DNA of 64,000 nucleotides from Bacillota bacterium (GCA_023460055.1 JAEWRJ010000015.1:1-64000); one strand, 5' to 3'. Counted from the stretch's first letter, positions 43,449 through 51,370 are shown. Notes: generated by a model from the sequence alone, not told the origin. Program-made: numbers and translations.

Positions 43449-43863
43449 GCAGATATACAAAATAATGAAATTGTTGAGCTGAATTTAACGGGATATTATG
43501 ATGATATGTTCATTGAGTTTGTTAACTGCATTGTGTGGGATGATGGAGGAGAAGACTAAATCACTTTCTTATTATATTTAATAATCATTAGAGAATGTCG
43601 ATTCGGTACGGGCTTGATCTGCGCTTACACAGCTGGAACGTAGCAACGAAATGGACATCCATGCCACTGTTCTGAACTGCGGCTTGATCCGGGGGACCCA
43701 ATGGGATTTGACTTTGACCCTTAGAATCATATGATGTGTTAATCTCAAGTAAGCTTGGCCCCTCCGGATTTGCTGATACAAATACCTGGAAGAACTAATT
43801 CTCTCCAAACACAAATAACCGAAATGATGCTTTCAGATCCTCAATAGATGAACCCCGCACAGT
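43449..43863. other. Intergenic region with short gene relics
   Basis: About 415 bases. A 30-codon tail (LNLTGYYDDMFIEFVNCIVW) ends at 43558, and a minus-strand stretch near 43,610-43,800 reads protein-like in a frame that lacks a start. Both look like remains of deleted genes. Nothing intact. Confidence 0.4.
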
Positions 43864-44901
43864 TCATTGTATCAGATTAGCCTCTCCCGTTCCCGCATTT
43901 ACAGACATGCGATACACCACTGTATCACCCTCATAGTACCTCACCTCATACACAGGGGCCTCTCCTTCGTCCCGGAAGAACATAACGCTGCGTTTAAGGG
44001 AATTATGTGCATCAATATTTACATTTCCTAATGCATACATAACTTGATCAGCCGCTTGCTTTGCCTCATGCACTTGTACTTCATCCTCCCGAGGCAGGCT
44101 ATGCCTATGAGATAGGATCGTCTTAGCAAACGGGGGAAGCTCACCATACTTTTCTAACTCACGCTGATAATTGCTTATGAGCACATCATAAAATGATTGC
44201 TGATCTTCAAGCGGCCAATATCTAAACAGGATTTGATTCCGCTCAGCTCTCCATTGAGCATAGATATTGTACATGCTGCTGACATCATCGCATGATACTT
44301 GAACATATGTTTCATTAAATATTTCGGCGCTAAAAACCGGGACGCGGGGATAATCATCATGATAAAAGCTTATCGTCCATAGGGGCGAGGGGTCATGCCG
44401 CACATACATTGCTTTCGCGGTACATTCATCCAGCATACTGATATCACAAGGCAGAAGACCTGCGCTGTATTGCTCAATGATCCCTTCTCGTGCCATAGCA
44501 ACTGCTTCTTCTTCACTTAATCCGTCCTCAGGCGGCAATAGATATGATACTTGATTTTCCAACCCGCTTTCAAAGGCCGCTACACTATACCGATGGCTTT
44601 GTTCCAGTGTCCAATAGCGGTTAGGGCCATATGCCGCCTCACATATCGCGAAAAAGGCAGAGATTGGCGATGACCATTGATATTCATTCAATTCATCCTT
44701 TTCTGCGATCAAGCCGTGCTTTTGAGAAAGTTGTAAGAATACGCTCTGTTCATTCTCGCCCCATGTTTCAATGCTGATTTGGCTTGTCAGCTTATTCAGA
44801 TCGGTAAAGAATCCTTCAATATCTTTAGTCGATGTATCCGAATATGCGATGGAATACGTAAGGATCATCGCCATGACCAGGCAAACCACTCTTTTCACCA
44901 C
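43864..44901 (-). CDS. Exported protein with PepSY-like C-terminus
   Basis: 345 residues from GTG 44901, with GAGGGAGGGAA in front; it overlaps the stop of the preceding gene by 7 bases. Signal peptide VKRVVCLVMAMILTYSIAYS. The long helical middle part has repeated Glu/Tyr-rich segments (SEEEAVAMAREGIIEQY looks like a PepSY-type helix). The C-terminal 60 residues, ending VYEVRYYEGDTVVYRMSVNAG, match the end of a PepSY domain. Third gene of the ECF sigma operon that starts at 46440. Probably acts outside the membrane in signal sensing. Confidence 0.65.
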   Translation of the reverse strand: MVKRVVCLVMAMILTYSIAYSDTSTKDIEGFFTDLNKLTSQISIETWGENEQSVFLQLSQKHGLIAEKDELNEYQWSSPISAFFAICEAAYGPNRYWTLEQSHRYSVAAFESGLENQVSYLLPPEDGLSEEEAVAMAREGIIEQYSAGLLPCDISMLDECTAKAMYVRHDPSPLWTISFYHDDYPRVPVFSAEIFNETYVQVSCDDVSSMYNIYAQWRAERNQILFRYWPLEDQQSFYDVLISNYQRELEKYGELPPFAKTILSHRHSLPREDEVQVHEAKQAADQVMYALGNVNIDAHNSLKRSVMFFRDEGEAPVYEVRYYEGDTVVYRMSVNAGTGEANLIQ

Positions 44902-45935
44902 GTTCCGTTCCCTCCCTCATTTTTCTCGAGGACATATAGTCCTTCCCGTCTGATAAATAGCAATCGCTCCATAACCTCCCCTGTATCTATATCGACAAGC
45001 TCCGCACGGATATTTTGCGGGAAAGCCTGCCCGTACTCTTGGTAAGGCTGAATGACTGCTCCATCCTGATCATAAAATATCACATCCAGATTCCGTACGG
45101 CAAATGGCAGGGTTTGGTACCGTGTATCGACCTCTATGTCCGCATAGGTCCGCAATGCTGTCTTTTCAAAGCCTAACCGTGTTATTACAATATTGGAATG
45201 CTCAAAATGGATCGGCTCCTGTATGTGTACAATGTCTATCACATCTGTGATATCAACGGTGAAAGGTATCTGCAGCTTCTCACGGATGATAGTCTCTCCC
45301 TTTAAGTAAACAACCGCGACATTCATGGCTGCATCAACAGCAGCGGAGTGTGACTGATGTCTAAGTTCAGCAAGGAAGATCATCTCTCCTTCGCCAGGCT
45401 TTTGTAAATGATAAAACTCATGGTTACCCGCCCCGCTTACCAACTCAGCCGTAACCATATACACAGGGTCAGAGCTCTGCTTATCACGAGCATGACGTTC
45501 AAGATCAATGCTATCATCATAAAAATCAATCTGCGCGCGCGCTTCGGTTGTTATAATTCTAAGCCCTGCGGTGAGTACACGCGCATCAGCAATGGCTTCA
45601 AACAGCTCGATACGCATGCTGATGCCTTGCAGATCCGCGGCGACAAGGCTCTTATTGCTTTCAAGATCATTATCCTGATGATAGGACATGCTCATAGAAT
45701 CAAATCGGTCTGCAAGCCACGCGCTTATAGCGGATCGATGATACCAGGCAAGCGCAGATCCGGTTACAGTCAGTATGAATACGACCAGCACGGCAACCAA
45801 TACACGTTTTTTTCTGTAATGGCGCGTTGGTCTTATTGATTGCCGAACGATATCTCTGCTGCTCTCTTTGAAAACAACCTCTGATAATGATCCGTCAATT
45901 GTATTTGTTACTCTGTATCTCATATTATTATCCAT
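44895..45935 (-). CDS. Membrane-anchored anti-sigma-like protein (DUF4179-like)
   Basis: 346 residues. The AGGAGGTGAT ribosome site lies inside the last codons of the sigma gene and the start overlaps its stop, so the two are co-translated. A short cytoplasmic N-terminus (about 40 residues) is followed by one transmembrane helix (VLVAVLVVFILTVTGSALAW, about 46-65) and an extracytoplasmic beta-rich domain with LFEAIADARVLTAGLRI and PFTVDITDV, as in DUF4179 anti-sigma factors. It likely sequesters the ECF sigma encoded next to it. Confidence 0.75.
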   Translation of the reverse strand: MDNNMRYRVTNTIDGSLSEVVFKESSRDIVRQSIRPTRHYRKKRVLVAVLVVFILTVTGSALAWYHRSAISAWLADRFDSMSMSYHQDNDLESNKSLVAADLQGISMRIELFEAIADARVLTAGLRIITTEARAQIDFYDDSIDLERHARDKQSSDPVYMVTAELVSGAGNHEFYHLQKPGEGEMIFLAELRHQSHSAAVDAAMNVAVVYLKGETIIREKLQIPFTVDITDVIDIVHIQEPIHFEHSNIVITRLGFEKTALRTYADIEVDTRYQTLPFAVRNLDVIFYDQDGAVIQPYQEYGQAFPQNIRAELVDIDTGEVMERLLFIRREGLYVLEKNEGGNGTW

Positions 45936-46440
45936 TACTAATCACCTCCTTTATTAAGGATTCAGCCTTTTTAATTCGGCGTTGTACTGTTGAGTGCGAT
46001 ACCCGGATAACACCGGCAACTTCACGTATTGTGAGGCCCTGGTAATAATGGAGAAGGATAACGTCTTTATATCTTATTGGTAAGTTGACAATGCAGGAAA
46101 AGAGAGAATCTCTATCTATAATTGCGTCAAGGTCATGGTTAGCATCCTCCAGCTGCATCGTATGAACAGGTATATTCATTCTCTCTTTGCGGTACCATGA
46201 GGATCGGAGAATGTCTTTACATGTATTTACGGCAATGCGCATGATCCATGCTCGCTCAAAATCAATGACCGGCAGTTTATCAATGTTTGCGGCAACTTTT
46301 ACAAAAGTATCCTGAGACGCATCTTCAGCCAGCCCCCGATCACGCAAATAGACACAGCATACCCGGGCAACAGAGTTCCCGTATACACTCATAATTCTCT
46401 CAATTTCCACGTTTACATTAACTTCATGTTTTTGCGTCAA
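45928..46440 (-). CDS. ECF sigma factor, probably autoregulated
   Basis: 170 residues. Region 2 includes LRDRGLAEDASQDTFVKV and ERAWIMRIAVNTCKDILRS; region 4 includes LPIRYKDVILLHYYQGLTIREVAGVIRVSHSTVQRRIKKA. This is a complete SigW/SigV-like ECF factor. Its own promoter region carries TGAGACA-N15-CGTTATATA, the same pattern found at 26174 and 35080, so it probably drives those promoters and itself. First gene of a three-gene operon with the anti-sigma and PepSY-like genes. Confidence 0.9.
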   Translation of the reverse strand: MTQKHEVNVNVEIERIMSVYGNSVARVCCVYLRDRGLAEDASQDTFVKVAANIDKLPVIDFERAWIMRIAVNTCKDILRSSWYRKERMNIPVHTMQLEDANHDLDAIIDRDSLFSCIVNLPIRYKDVILLHYYQGLTIREVAGVIRVSHSTVQRRIKKAESLIKEVISNG

Positions 46441-46457
46441 TTACATTGCCCTCCACT

Positions 46458-46488
46458 TATATAACGAAATAAAACCGGCTTTGTCTCA
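46458..46488 (-). promoter_or_regulatory. ECF-type promoter of the ECF sigma operon
   Basis: Minus strand TGAGACA, 15 bases, CGTTATATA, ending 18 bases before the start codon at 46440. Confidence 0.75.
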
Positions 46489-46547
46489 TTTTCTGAAATG
46501 TTTTTTGTCTGTATAGCTTCGGGTTTTTGCGTGTAATATGTTTATTC

Positions 46548-46556
46548 CTTCACTCC
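46548..46556 (+). promoter_or_regulatory. Hydrolase leader element
   Basis: CTTCACTCC, 84 bases before the start codon at 46640. TAATAT lies shortly upstream and may be the -10 box. Confidence 0.4.
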
Positions 46557-46639
46557 TAACAAACGTTGTAAGCGAATATACTTCAGTCGTGGAGCAAGCC
46601 GGCCAGCATTCTACAAAATAATTAACTACGGAGGTAATT

Positions 46640-47080
46640 ATGATTTACGAAAAAGGCAAAGTAAGGTATGGCATCTTGAACATGAGATCTCAACCTTCCA
46701 CTACATCCACGCGAGTGGCATCAATTCCCGATGGAACTGAGCTTGTTGTCAACAACAACCCTCCCGGTGACTGGTGCTATACTTACTATGGTATGAATCA
46801 AGGATATGTAGACGGTTACTATGTCAATAGGTCCGGCCCTGCAGAATACTGGGAGTATATGCTGGGCTTGAAGAACCTTTACAAAGGTTGTTCTAATAGC
46901 CTGTTTGTAAAAAATCTGCAAACTGAGCTTAACCGAGCCGGCTATCCCTGTGGGACCGCTGATGGTATCTTTGGCGATAATACTGATATTGCGGTGAGAA
47001 ACTTTCAGCGGGCTTCTGGTATTCGTGATGACGGGATTGCCGGTCCCCAGACAAAATCTCTCTTTTATCCCGAACCGTAA
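46640..47080 (+). CDS. SH3 plus PG-binding protein, no catalytic domain and no signal peptide
   Basis: 146 residues; the ATG follows ACGGAGGTAATT. An SH3_3 domain (YGILNMRSQPSTTSTRVASI...GDWCYTYYGMNQGYVDGYY, about 10-55) is followed by PG_binding_1 (FVKNLQTELNRAGYPCGTADG...FQRASGIRDDGIAGPQT, about 90-140). It shares its leader element with the five hydrolase genes but lacks their Cys/His domain. So it may be a wall-binding companion or a truncated member of the set. Followed by a terminator. Confidence 0.8.
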   Translation: MIYEKGKVRYGILNMRSQPSTTSTRVASIPDGTELVVNNNPPGDWCYTYYGMNQGYVDGYYVNRSGPAEYWEYMLGLKNLYKGCSNSLFVKNLQTELNRAGYPCGTADGIFGDNTDIAVRNFQRASGIRDDGIAGPQTKSLFYPEP

Positions 47081-47178
47081 ACAGCATCGACTGACAATTG
47101 ACTTTCCTTATAGCATATAATTGGACTTTTGTGATAAAAGCGCCTGAGATAGTCTAAAAAGAAAAGTCAAAAGAAAAG

Positions 47179-47214
47179 ACAGGAGCAAATCCTAGTGAGG
47201 AAGCTCCTGTTTTG
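47179..47214 (+). terminator. Terminator after the SH3/PG-binding gene
   Basis: ACAGGAGC / GCTCCTGT stem with an inner CCT/AGG pairing, followed by TTTT. The rest of the 306-base gap to 47,386 shows no gene. Confidence 0.75.
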
Positions 47215-47386
47215 TTATAGGCTGAGCTGAGGTATCCATTTTTGAAACGCAAGACAAACTGAGATACTTTTTAGATCATATTTACCATCAATAGATAGCT
47301 GTGAATCTTATAGTCTAGCTCTTTCAACATTATCGCTAAGGAGAAAATCAAAATTTTCCTTGCATTGAAGGAATTTATATACATAT

Positions 47387-47947
47387 ATGGCTATATCTTG
47401 TAGGCAGTGTAACTATGCCGATTTGAGTAACCTTTATGACGAACATTATTCTTATATTGTTAGTTGTTGTATCAGGTATGTCGATAGATATGATGAAGGT
47501 ATACAATCGCTTGTTGAGGATGCTGTGCAGAATGCTTTCATGAAAGCGATTGACAAATACGATGATTTCCTGGGTCATCCCAATAAACTGGGATGGCTCA
47601 TTACTGTGAGTAAAAACGAGCTTAAGAACATTTCATCGAAAGATAGGCGGCATAGAAGAATCAATGCTATGATCTGTGATTCGCAGAATATGAAGAATCA
47701 GGATGATCCAATTACTTATGTTATTGAACAAGAGAAAACATATGAACTGCAAGAAATTATTGGAGAGATAAGGAAAGTTATAACTCAAAGCGAGACTGAG
47801 GTTTTTACAGAATATTTTCTTAAAAATCATACCACGCAAGAATCAGCTGAGAATATTGGTGTGACTAAGTCCGCTATAAAGAACGCGGTATATCGTATAA
47901 GAAATAAGGCGAAATCAGTATTAAAAGCTCTGTTTGACAAAAAATGA
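47387..47947 (+). CDS. Sigma-70 family (ECF-like) sigma factor, paralogue
   Basis: 186 residues. Same layout as the factor at 40954: LYDEHYSYIVSCCIRYV...VEDAVQNAFMKAIDKYDDFLGHPNKLGWLITVSKNELKN in region 2 and EVFTEYFLKNHTTQESAENIGVTKSAIKNAVYRIRNKAK in region 4. The RBS GAAGGAA is rather far (11-12 bases). The DNA after its stop resembles that after the paralogue's stop (TGAGACTTTTT and an ATTGGxGAG stretch), but no anti-sigma gene follows. It looks like one half of a duplicated sigma/anti-sigma locus. Confidence 0.7.
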   Translation: MAISCRQCNYADLSNLYDEHYSYIVSCCIRYVDRYDEGIQSLVEDAVQNAFMKAIDKYDDFLGHPNKLGWLITVSKNELKNISSKDRRHRRINAMICDSQNMKNQDDPITYVIEQEKTYELQEIIGEIRKVITQSETEVFTEYFLKNHTTQESAENIGVTKSAIKNAVYRIRNKAKSVLKALFDKK

Positions 47948-48213
47948 GACTTTTTCCGGAATAATGAAATAGGTCATTGGAGAGACCGACGAAGCACTAA
48001 GACAGAATTATTACTGTTTTTTTGTAGATGCGGATTCGCCAATACTTCGCTTCTTTAGCACGAAAGATGTGAAACTAAAGAAGCTCTATCATGGAGGGGA
48101 GCGATCTTGATATTGGTGAAATACTCTTTAAGTTTTACTTGGGAGCACTATAAAGCTCACTACCCATAAAACATCATTTGATTTACGGATTATAAGATAA
48201 TGAGGTTTGCCCC

Positions 48214-48762
48214 ATGTCACAATATATTAAGAGTGATTATGCTATCAATGTAAGAAGCCAGGGTATTATGTACCAATGCGCGGATGGTACAAAGTGTATA
48301 GATCTCAATAGCTTTCTTTCAGAAAATCCTACTTTATCAGAGGATGATTTCGGGAAATGGAAGCAGATATCAGACGACATGTATCTTGATGAAAGTAGAG
48401 CCGATTGGCGCAACACACATAAAGCAATTAGTTTTGAACAAAAGGGATTAGAACATGTGTTGTCAGGCCCCTCAGCAGAAGATGAGTACATTGAGGATAT
48501 CGATCGTACGGAAGCGATGATATTCAAGCAGAAGCGACTTGAGCTGATTAACCAAGCATTACGCACGCTTAACAAAGTTCAACGGCGGCGTTTTTGGTTG
48601 CATGTTGTAAAGAGAATGACAGTAAGACGGATAGCTCGTTTGGAAGGCAATGTATCCTATCAGAGTATCCATAGATCAATTAGGAGGGCATACGCCAGCA
48701 TCCATTATTATGTTGAGACAATGGGCGGCGGGGTGACAAAACCTGATAATTCGCACATATGA
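48214..48762 (+). CDS. Sigma-like DNA-binding protein with region 4-type HTH
   Basis: 182 residues; GAGGTTTGCCCC precedes the ATG. The N-terminal half is not recognised. The C-terminal half (about 110-170) reads LINQALRTLNKVQRRRFWLHVVKRMTVRRIARLEGNVSY, then a QSIHRSIRRAYASI helix, a sigma region 4-like helix-turn-helix. Proteins of this kind are common ICE accessory regulators near excisionase genes. It may control xis/int or transfer genes. Confidence 0.65.
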   Translation: MSQYIKSDYAINVRSQGIMYQCADGTKCIDLNSFLSENPTLSEDDFGKWKQISDDMYLDESRADWRNTHKAISFEQKGLEHVLSGPSAEDEYIEDIDRTEAMIFKQKRLELINQALRTLNKVQRRRFWLHVVKRMTVRRIARLEGNVSYQSIHRSIRRAYASIHYYVETMGGGVTKPDNSHI

Positions 48763-49334
48763 TGAAGGCAAAAAAATTTGTCGGTACTTATCCGGCGTGT
48801 GACCTTCCATGCACCTTGACAAGTTCAGAATCAAGCATCAAATACATTCCGCGGTGGGTGGGTAGTCACCAGCCCATTCATGAGGTACGCCATGACCCTG
48901 TGTTCAGGCGAGCGAATAATACCTGCTGATAAATATAGGTTGCTCCTATATGGCCACGAAACACCGCAGGGATAATGATACTCTTACCCAGCCACAGGTC
49001 GAGCGTGATAATAACCGTCGCAACCAATGGGGGTAACTCGGGCGGAGCCGGAGGGGTGAAATAACCCGTGGAGCAAGTCAGCAGCTTGCCGTTTGATACT
49101 TCCCTATCCATCCAGGGGGTCGAGGACGAATGTGGATGGACTCGGCGGGCAGCCTTGGCAACTGCCCGTCGAGAAGTATCAGAATAAATGTAATTTATAT
49201 GATGCGGGCATAGGAGCTGCGTCATTTTTTATATATTTTGATTATCGGCAAACTTGCGCAGATAAAGGACTTCTGGATATAGTATAGGTGAAACAGCTGT
49301 TGTCCTGGGTTGAATGCGCAAGGAAAGGAGGCTT
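48763..49334. other. Non-coding region before the excisionase gene
   Basis: 572 bases with several inverted repeats but no convincing gene. A hairpin ATATAGG-TTGCT-CCTATAT lies at 48933-48951. A diverged copy of the TGATACT...GGTCGAG segment of the three-way junction begins near 48,976. A minus-strand open frame (48878-49225) has no good ribosome site. Confidence 0.5.
49094..49181 (+). ncRNA. Predicted three-way-junction structure upstream of xis
   Basis: Three mutually compatible stems: P1 TGATACTT (49094-49101) with AAGTATCA (49174-49181); P2 TCCATCC (49107-49113) with GGATGGA (49134-49140); P3 CTCGGCGGGCAG (49141-49152) with CTGCCCGTCGAG (49162-49173), one G-T pair. P2, P3 and P1 abut with almost no unpaired bases. 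It does not match a riboswitch I know. It may be a regulatory RNA of the int/xis operon or a folded DNA site for transfer or recombination. Confidence 0.5.
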
Positions 49335-49550
49335 ATGGATACCGGAGTCGACAGTAGGACGGTAAATGTTTTGAACAACAGTTGTACTCGACGCGCATAC
49401 AAGGTTGAGGAAATAGCGGAGATGCTTGGCATAGGCCGCACAGCGGCCTATAACCTTATCCATAGCGGAAAACTCAAGGTTGTGCGCATCGGGACATCAA
49501 TCCGAGTACCCAAGCATTCCTTTGATGCGTGGTTGGAGAGCCAGAATTAA
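49335..49550 (+). CDS. xis: Excisionase-family helix-turn-helix protein
   Basis: 71 residues from ATG 49335 (GGAAAGGAGGCTT); the upstream ATG at 49314 lacks a ribosome site. The MerR-like winged helix typical of ICE excisionases fills the protein: AYKVEEIAEMLGIGRTAAYNLIHSGKLKVVRIGTSIRVPKHSF. It bends DNA at the attachment sites and favours excision by the integrase encoded 20 bases downstream. Confidence 0.9.
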   Translation: MDTGVDSRTVNVLNNSCTRRAYKVEEIAEMLGIGRTAAYNLIHSGKLKVVRIGTSIRVPKHSFDAWLESQN

Positions 49551-49570
49551 CAAACAGGAGGGTTAATTAC

Positions 49571-50965
49571 ATGGCATCCATCATTAAGCGCAAAAAATCA
49601 TACTCACTGGTCTACAACTATACGAATGAGAAAGGCGAGACAAAACAGAAGTGGGAGACCTGGCACAGCCACAAGGAGGTGTTAAAGAGAAAGGCTGAGG
49701 TGGAAGGCGGTATACTCAGCGGAGACTTTAAGCCTCCATCGGATCAGACGATTGAGGAGTTTCTGTACGATTTTGTTATCATGTATGGTGAACGCAAGTG
49801 GGGTGTCACCTCATACGACAGTAATATGGCATTGATGGCTAACTACATCAATCCTATCATCGGACAGCAAAAGATCAGAGGATTCAATGCGTACTCTGCG
49901 GAGAAGTACATCACTGTCCTGCGTGAAACCGTTCCTGTATCCACGAAGTACAGGAAAACGAAAAAGACCGAACTGCCGGATAAGACAATTGAGAGAATCG
50001 TCAGGCTGCTGAACTGCGCCTTTGAGCGTGCCTGTCGTTGGGGGGTTATCACAAAGAATCCTTTTAAGGAAGTGGATCTTCCCAAATCAAAATACCAGCA
50101 GCGACCCATGTGGAATGCTGAGCTGATTGCCAAAGCACTTGATGCATGTACAGATACAAAGCTCTATGTCGCTATGAACATCGCTTTCGCCTGTTCCTGC
50201 CGATTGGGAGAGATATGCGGGCTAACCTGGGATAAGGTCCATATATCAGATGATGCCATCGCAAGGGATGATGCCTTCATCTATATAGACAAGGAACTTG
50301 AGCGTGTATCCATGCGGGCCGTTGAAAAGCTGAAAGAAAAGGAAATCATGTTCATCTTTCCTTCCCTGCTGGCCAATACAAGCACACGGCTGGTTTTGAA
50401 GCTGCCCAAGACAGAATCAAGTATCCGAAAGATCTGGCTGCCTAAAACCCTGGCCTTGATTTTAAGGAAATGGAAGGAATCCCAGGATGAAATCAAGTCC
50501 TACCTCGGAGATGAGTATGTGGACTACAATCTTGTAATTGCCTTGCCCAATGGACGCCCCTGTGAGGGAAGAATCATCAATAAGGCCTTCGTCGACTTGA
50601 AAAAGGAGGCGGATATGCCCAACGTAACCTTCCATAGCTTGCGTTCATCATCAACGACATATAAGCTCAAACTCAACAATGGGGACATCAAGGCGACGCA
50701 GGGCGATACGGGACACACAGAAACTGACATGATCACGAGGGTGTACGCACACATATTGGACGAGGATCGAAAGGTCAACGCGCAAAAGTTTGAAACCGCA
50801 TTCTATGCTAACCCTGATCTTCGCAATGTTCAGCCTGTTCCCGAACCGGCACCGGCGCAACTTGATCTCAACACACTGGTCGCTCAGCTTCAGGAAAATC
50901 CCGAACTTCTGGCAACACTCTCACAGCTGCTTGGCGGCAATCAGGTTATCCGGGCAGCGGTTTAG
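49571..50965 (+). CDS. int: Tyrosine recombinase (ICE integrase)
   Basis: 464 residues from ATG 49571, after ACAGGAGGG. The N-terminal part is a Tn916-like arm-binding and core-binding region (IKRKKSYSLVYNYTNEKGE; FVIMYGERKWGVTSYDSN). The catalytic domain has Arg in ACSCRLGEICGLTW (about 220), HSLR in VTFHSLRSSSTT (about 358), a His in GDTGHTETDM and the nucleophile Tyr in ITRVYAHIL (about 393). All active-site residues are present. A Pro/Gln-rich tail follows. It integrates and excises the ICE at tRNA-Arg. Confidence 0.93.
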   Translation: MASIIKRKKSYSLVYNYTNEKGETKQKWETWHSHKEVLKRKAEVEGGILSGDFKPPSDQTIEEFLYDFVIMYGERKWGVTSYDSNMALMANYINPIIGQQKIRGFNAYSAEKYITVLRETVPVSTKYRKTKKTELPDKTIERIVRLLNCAFERACRWGVITKNPFKEVDLPKSKYQQRPMWNAELIAKALDACTDTKLYVAMNIAFACSCRLGEICGLTWDKVHISDDAIARDDAFIYIDKELERVSMRAVEKLKEKEIMFIFPSLLANTSTRLVLKLPKTESSIRKIWLPKTLALILRKWKESQDEIKSYLGDEYVDYNLVIALPNGRPCEGRIINKAFVDLKKEADMPNVTFHSLRSSSTTYKLKLNNGDIKATQGDTGHTETDMITRVYAHILDEDRKVNAQKFETAFYANPDLRNVQPVPEPAPAQLDLNTLVAQLQENPELLATLSQLLGGNQVIRAAV

Positions 50966-51132
50966 CCAGTCTTAGCAAAGTCTTAGCAAACCTATGTACG
51001 TGGTGAAATACGGTTCAAAACGAATTAGCAAAATGGGTATCAAGGTCAGCTGTTACGCAAGCGATACGACGGGGTATGATTGACGATCGGCCGAATAAAA
51101 AAGCTGCAAAGTCATTGACTTTACAGCGATTG

Positions 51133-51208
51133 TGGCACTCCCGGGCAGAGTCGAACTGCCGACCCCTCGCTTAGGAGGCGAGTGCTCTTTCCACTGAGCT
51201 ACGGGAGT
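51133..51208 (-). tRNA. tRNA-Arg (anticodon CCT)
   Basis: A full cloverleaf on the minus strand: acceptor ACTCCCG/CGGGAGT, D arm GCTC/GAGC, anticodon arm CTCGC-CTCCTAA-GCGAG with anticodon CCT, T arm GGCAG-TTCGACT-CTGCC, discriminator G and an encoded CCA. Its 3' end faces the integrase gene, as expected for an attachment site. Confidence 0.93.
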
Positions 51209-51235
51209 AAGGAGTAAATTGGCGGAAGGTCGTCC

Positions 51236-51279
51236 GACGATTAGGAGGCGAACGCTCTATCCTGCTGAGCTACGGGGAC
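51236..51279 (-). pseudogene. Broken 5' half of a second tRNA-Arg (CCT)
   Basis: Minus strand GTCCCCG-TA-GCTC...GAGC-G-TTCGC-CTCCTAA matches the 5' half of a tRNA up to the anticodon loop; after that no anticodon-stem partner, T arm or acceptor end exists. It shares TTAGGAGGCGA with the intact tRNA just inside it. Likely the original chromosomal tRNA cut by integration. Confidence 0.7.
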
Positions 51280-51341
51280 AAGACCTCTGACATTTTAGCA
51301 CAGCGGAGGCTTTCACGCAAGGTGAGGAATGGCCGTATTTC

Positions 51342-51370
51342 TTGACAAAGCATAGGGGCCTCAGTATGAT
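51342..51370 (+). promoter_or_regulatory. Sigma-A promoter of glyS
   Basis: TTGACA, 17 bases, TATGAT, 29 bases before the glyS start. The leader is too short to hold a T-box. Confidence 0.85.

Larger units (their letters stand above)
1..51245. mobile_element. Integrative and conjugative element (right-hand part; left end outside window)
   Basis: The stretch contains topoisomerase III, an ArdC-like protein, a giant methylase/helicase, MobC, a MobP-type relaxase, an LPD1 protein, an excisionase and a tyrosine integrase. That set and order is known from Clostridia ICEs. The integrase end abuts tRNA-Arg, and housekeeping genes begin immediately beyond. No VirB4, VirD4 or VirB6 gene is visible, so the transfer-pore module must lie to the left or be missing. 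The right boundary is inferred from a broken tRNA-Arg half at 51,236-51,279 and could be off by some tens of bases. The cargo (12-19 kb and 26-49 kb) is visibly more AT-rich than the backbone and the chromosome. Confidence 0.85.

Noticed and set aside
43578..43814. 78-codon minus-strand gene
   Set aside because: Another frame in the same place looks more protein-like and neither has a start with a ribosome site; treated as decayed DNA.
49094..49181. Purine or c-di-GMP riboswitch
   Set aside because: Also a three-way junction or multi-stem RNA, but the conserved loop and junction bases of those classes are absent.
48878..49225. 115-codon minus-strand frame before xis
   Set aside because: Part of it reads protein-like, but there is no ribosome site and it overlaps the structured region; kept as non-coding.
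51236..51279. A second functional tRNA-Arg
   Set aside because: Only the 5' half pairs correctly; T arm and 3' acceptor strand are missing.
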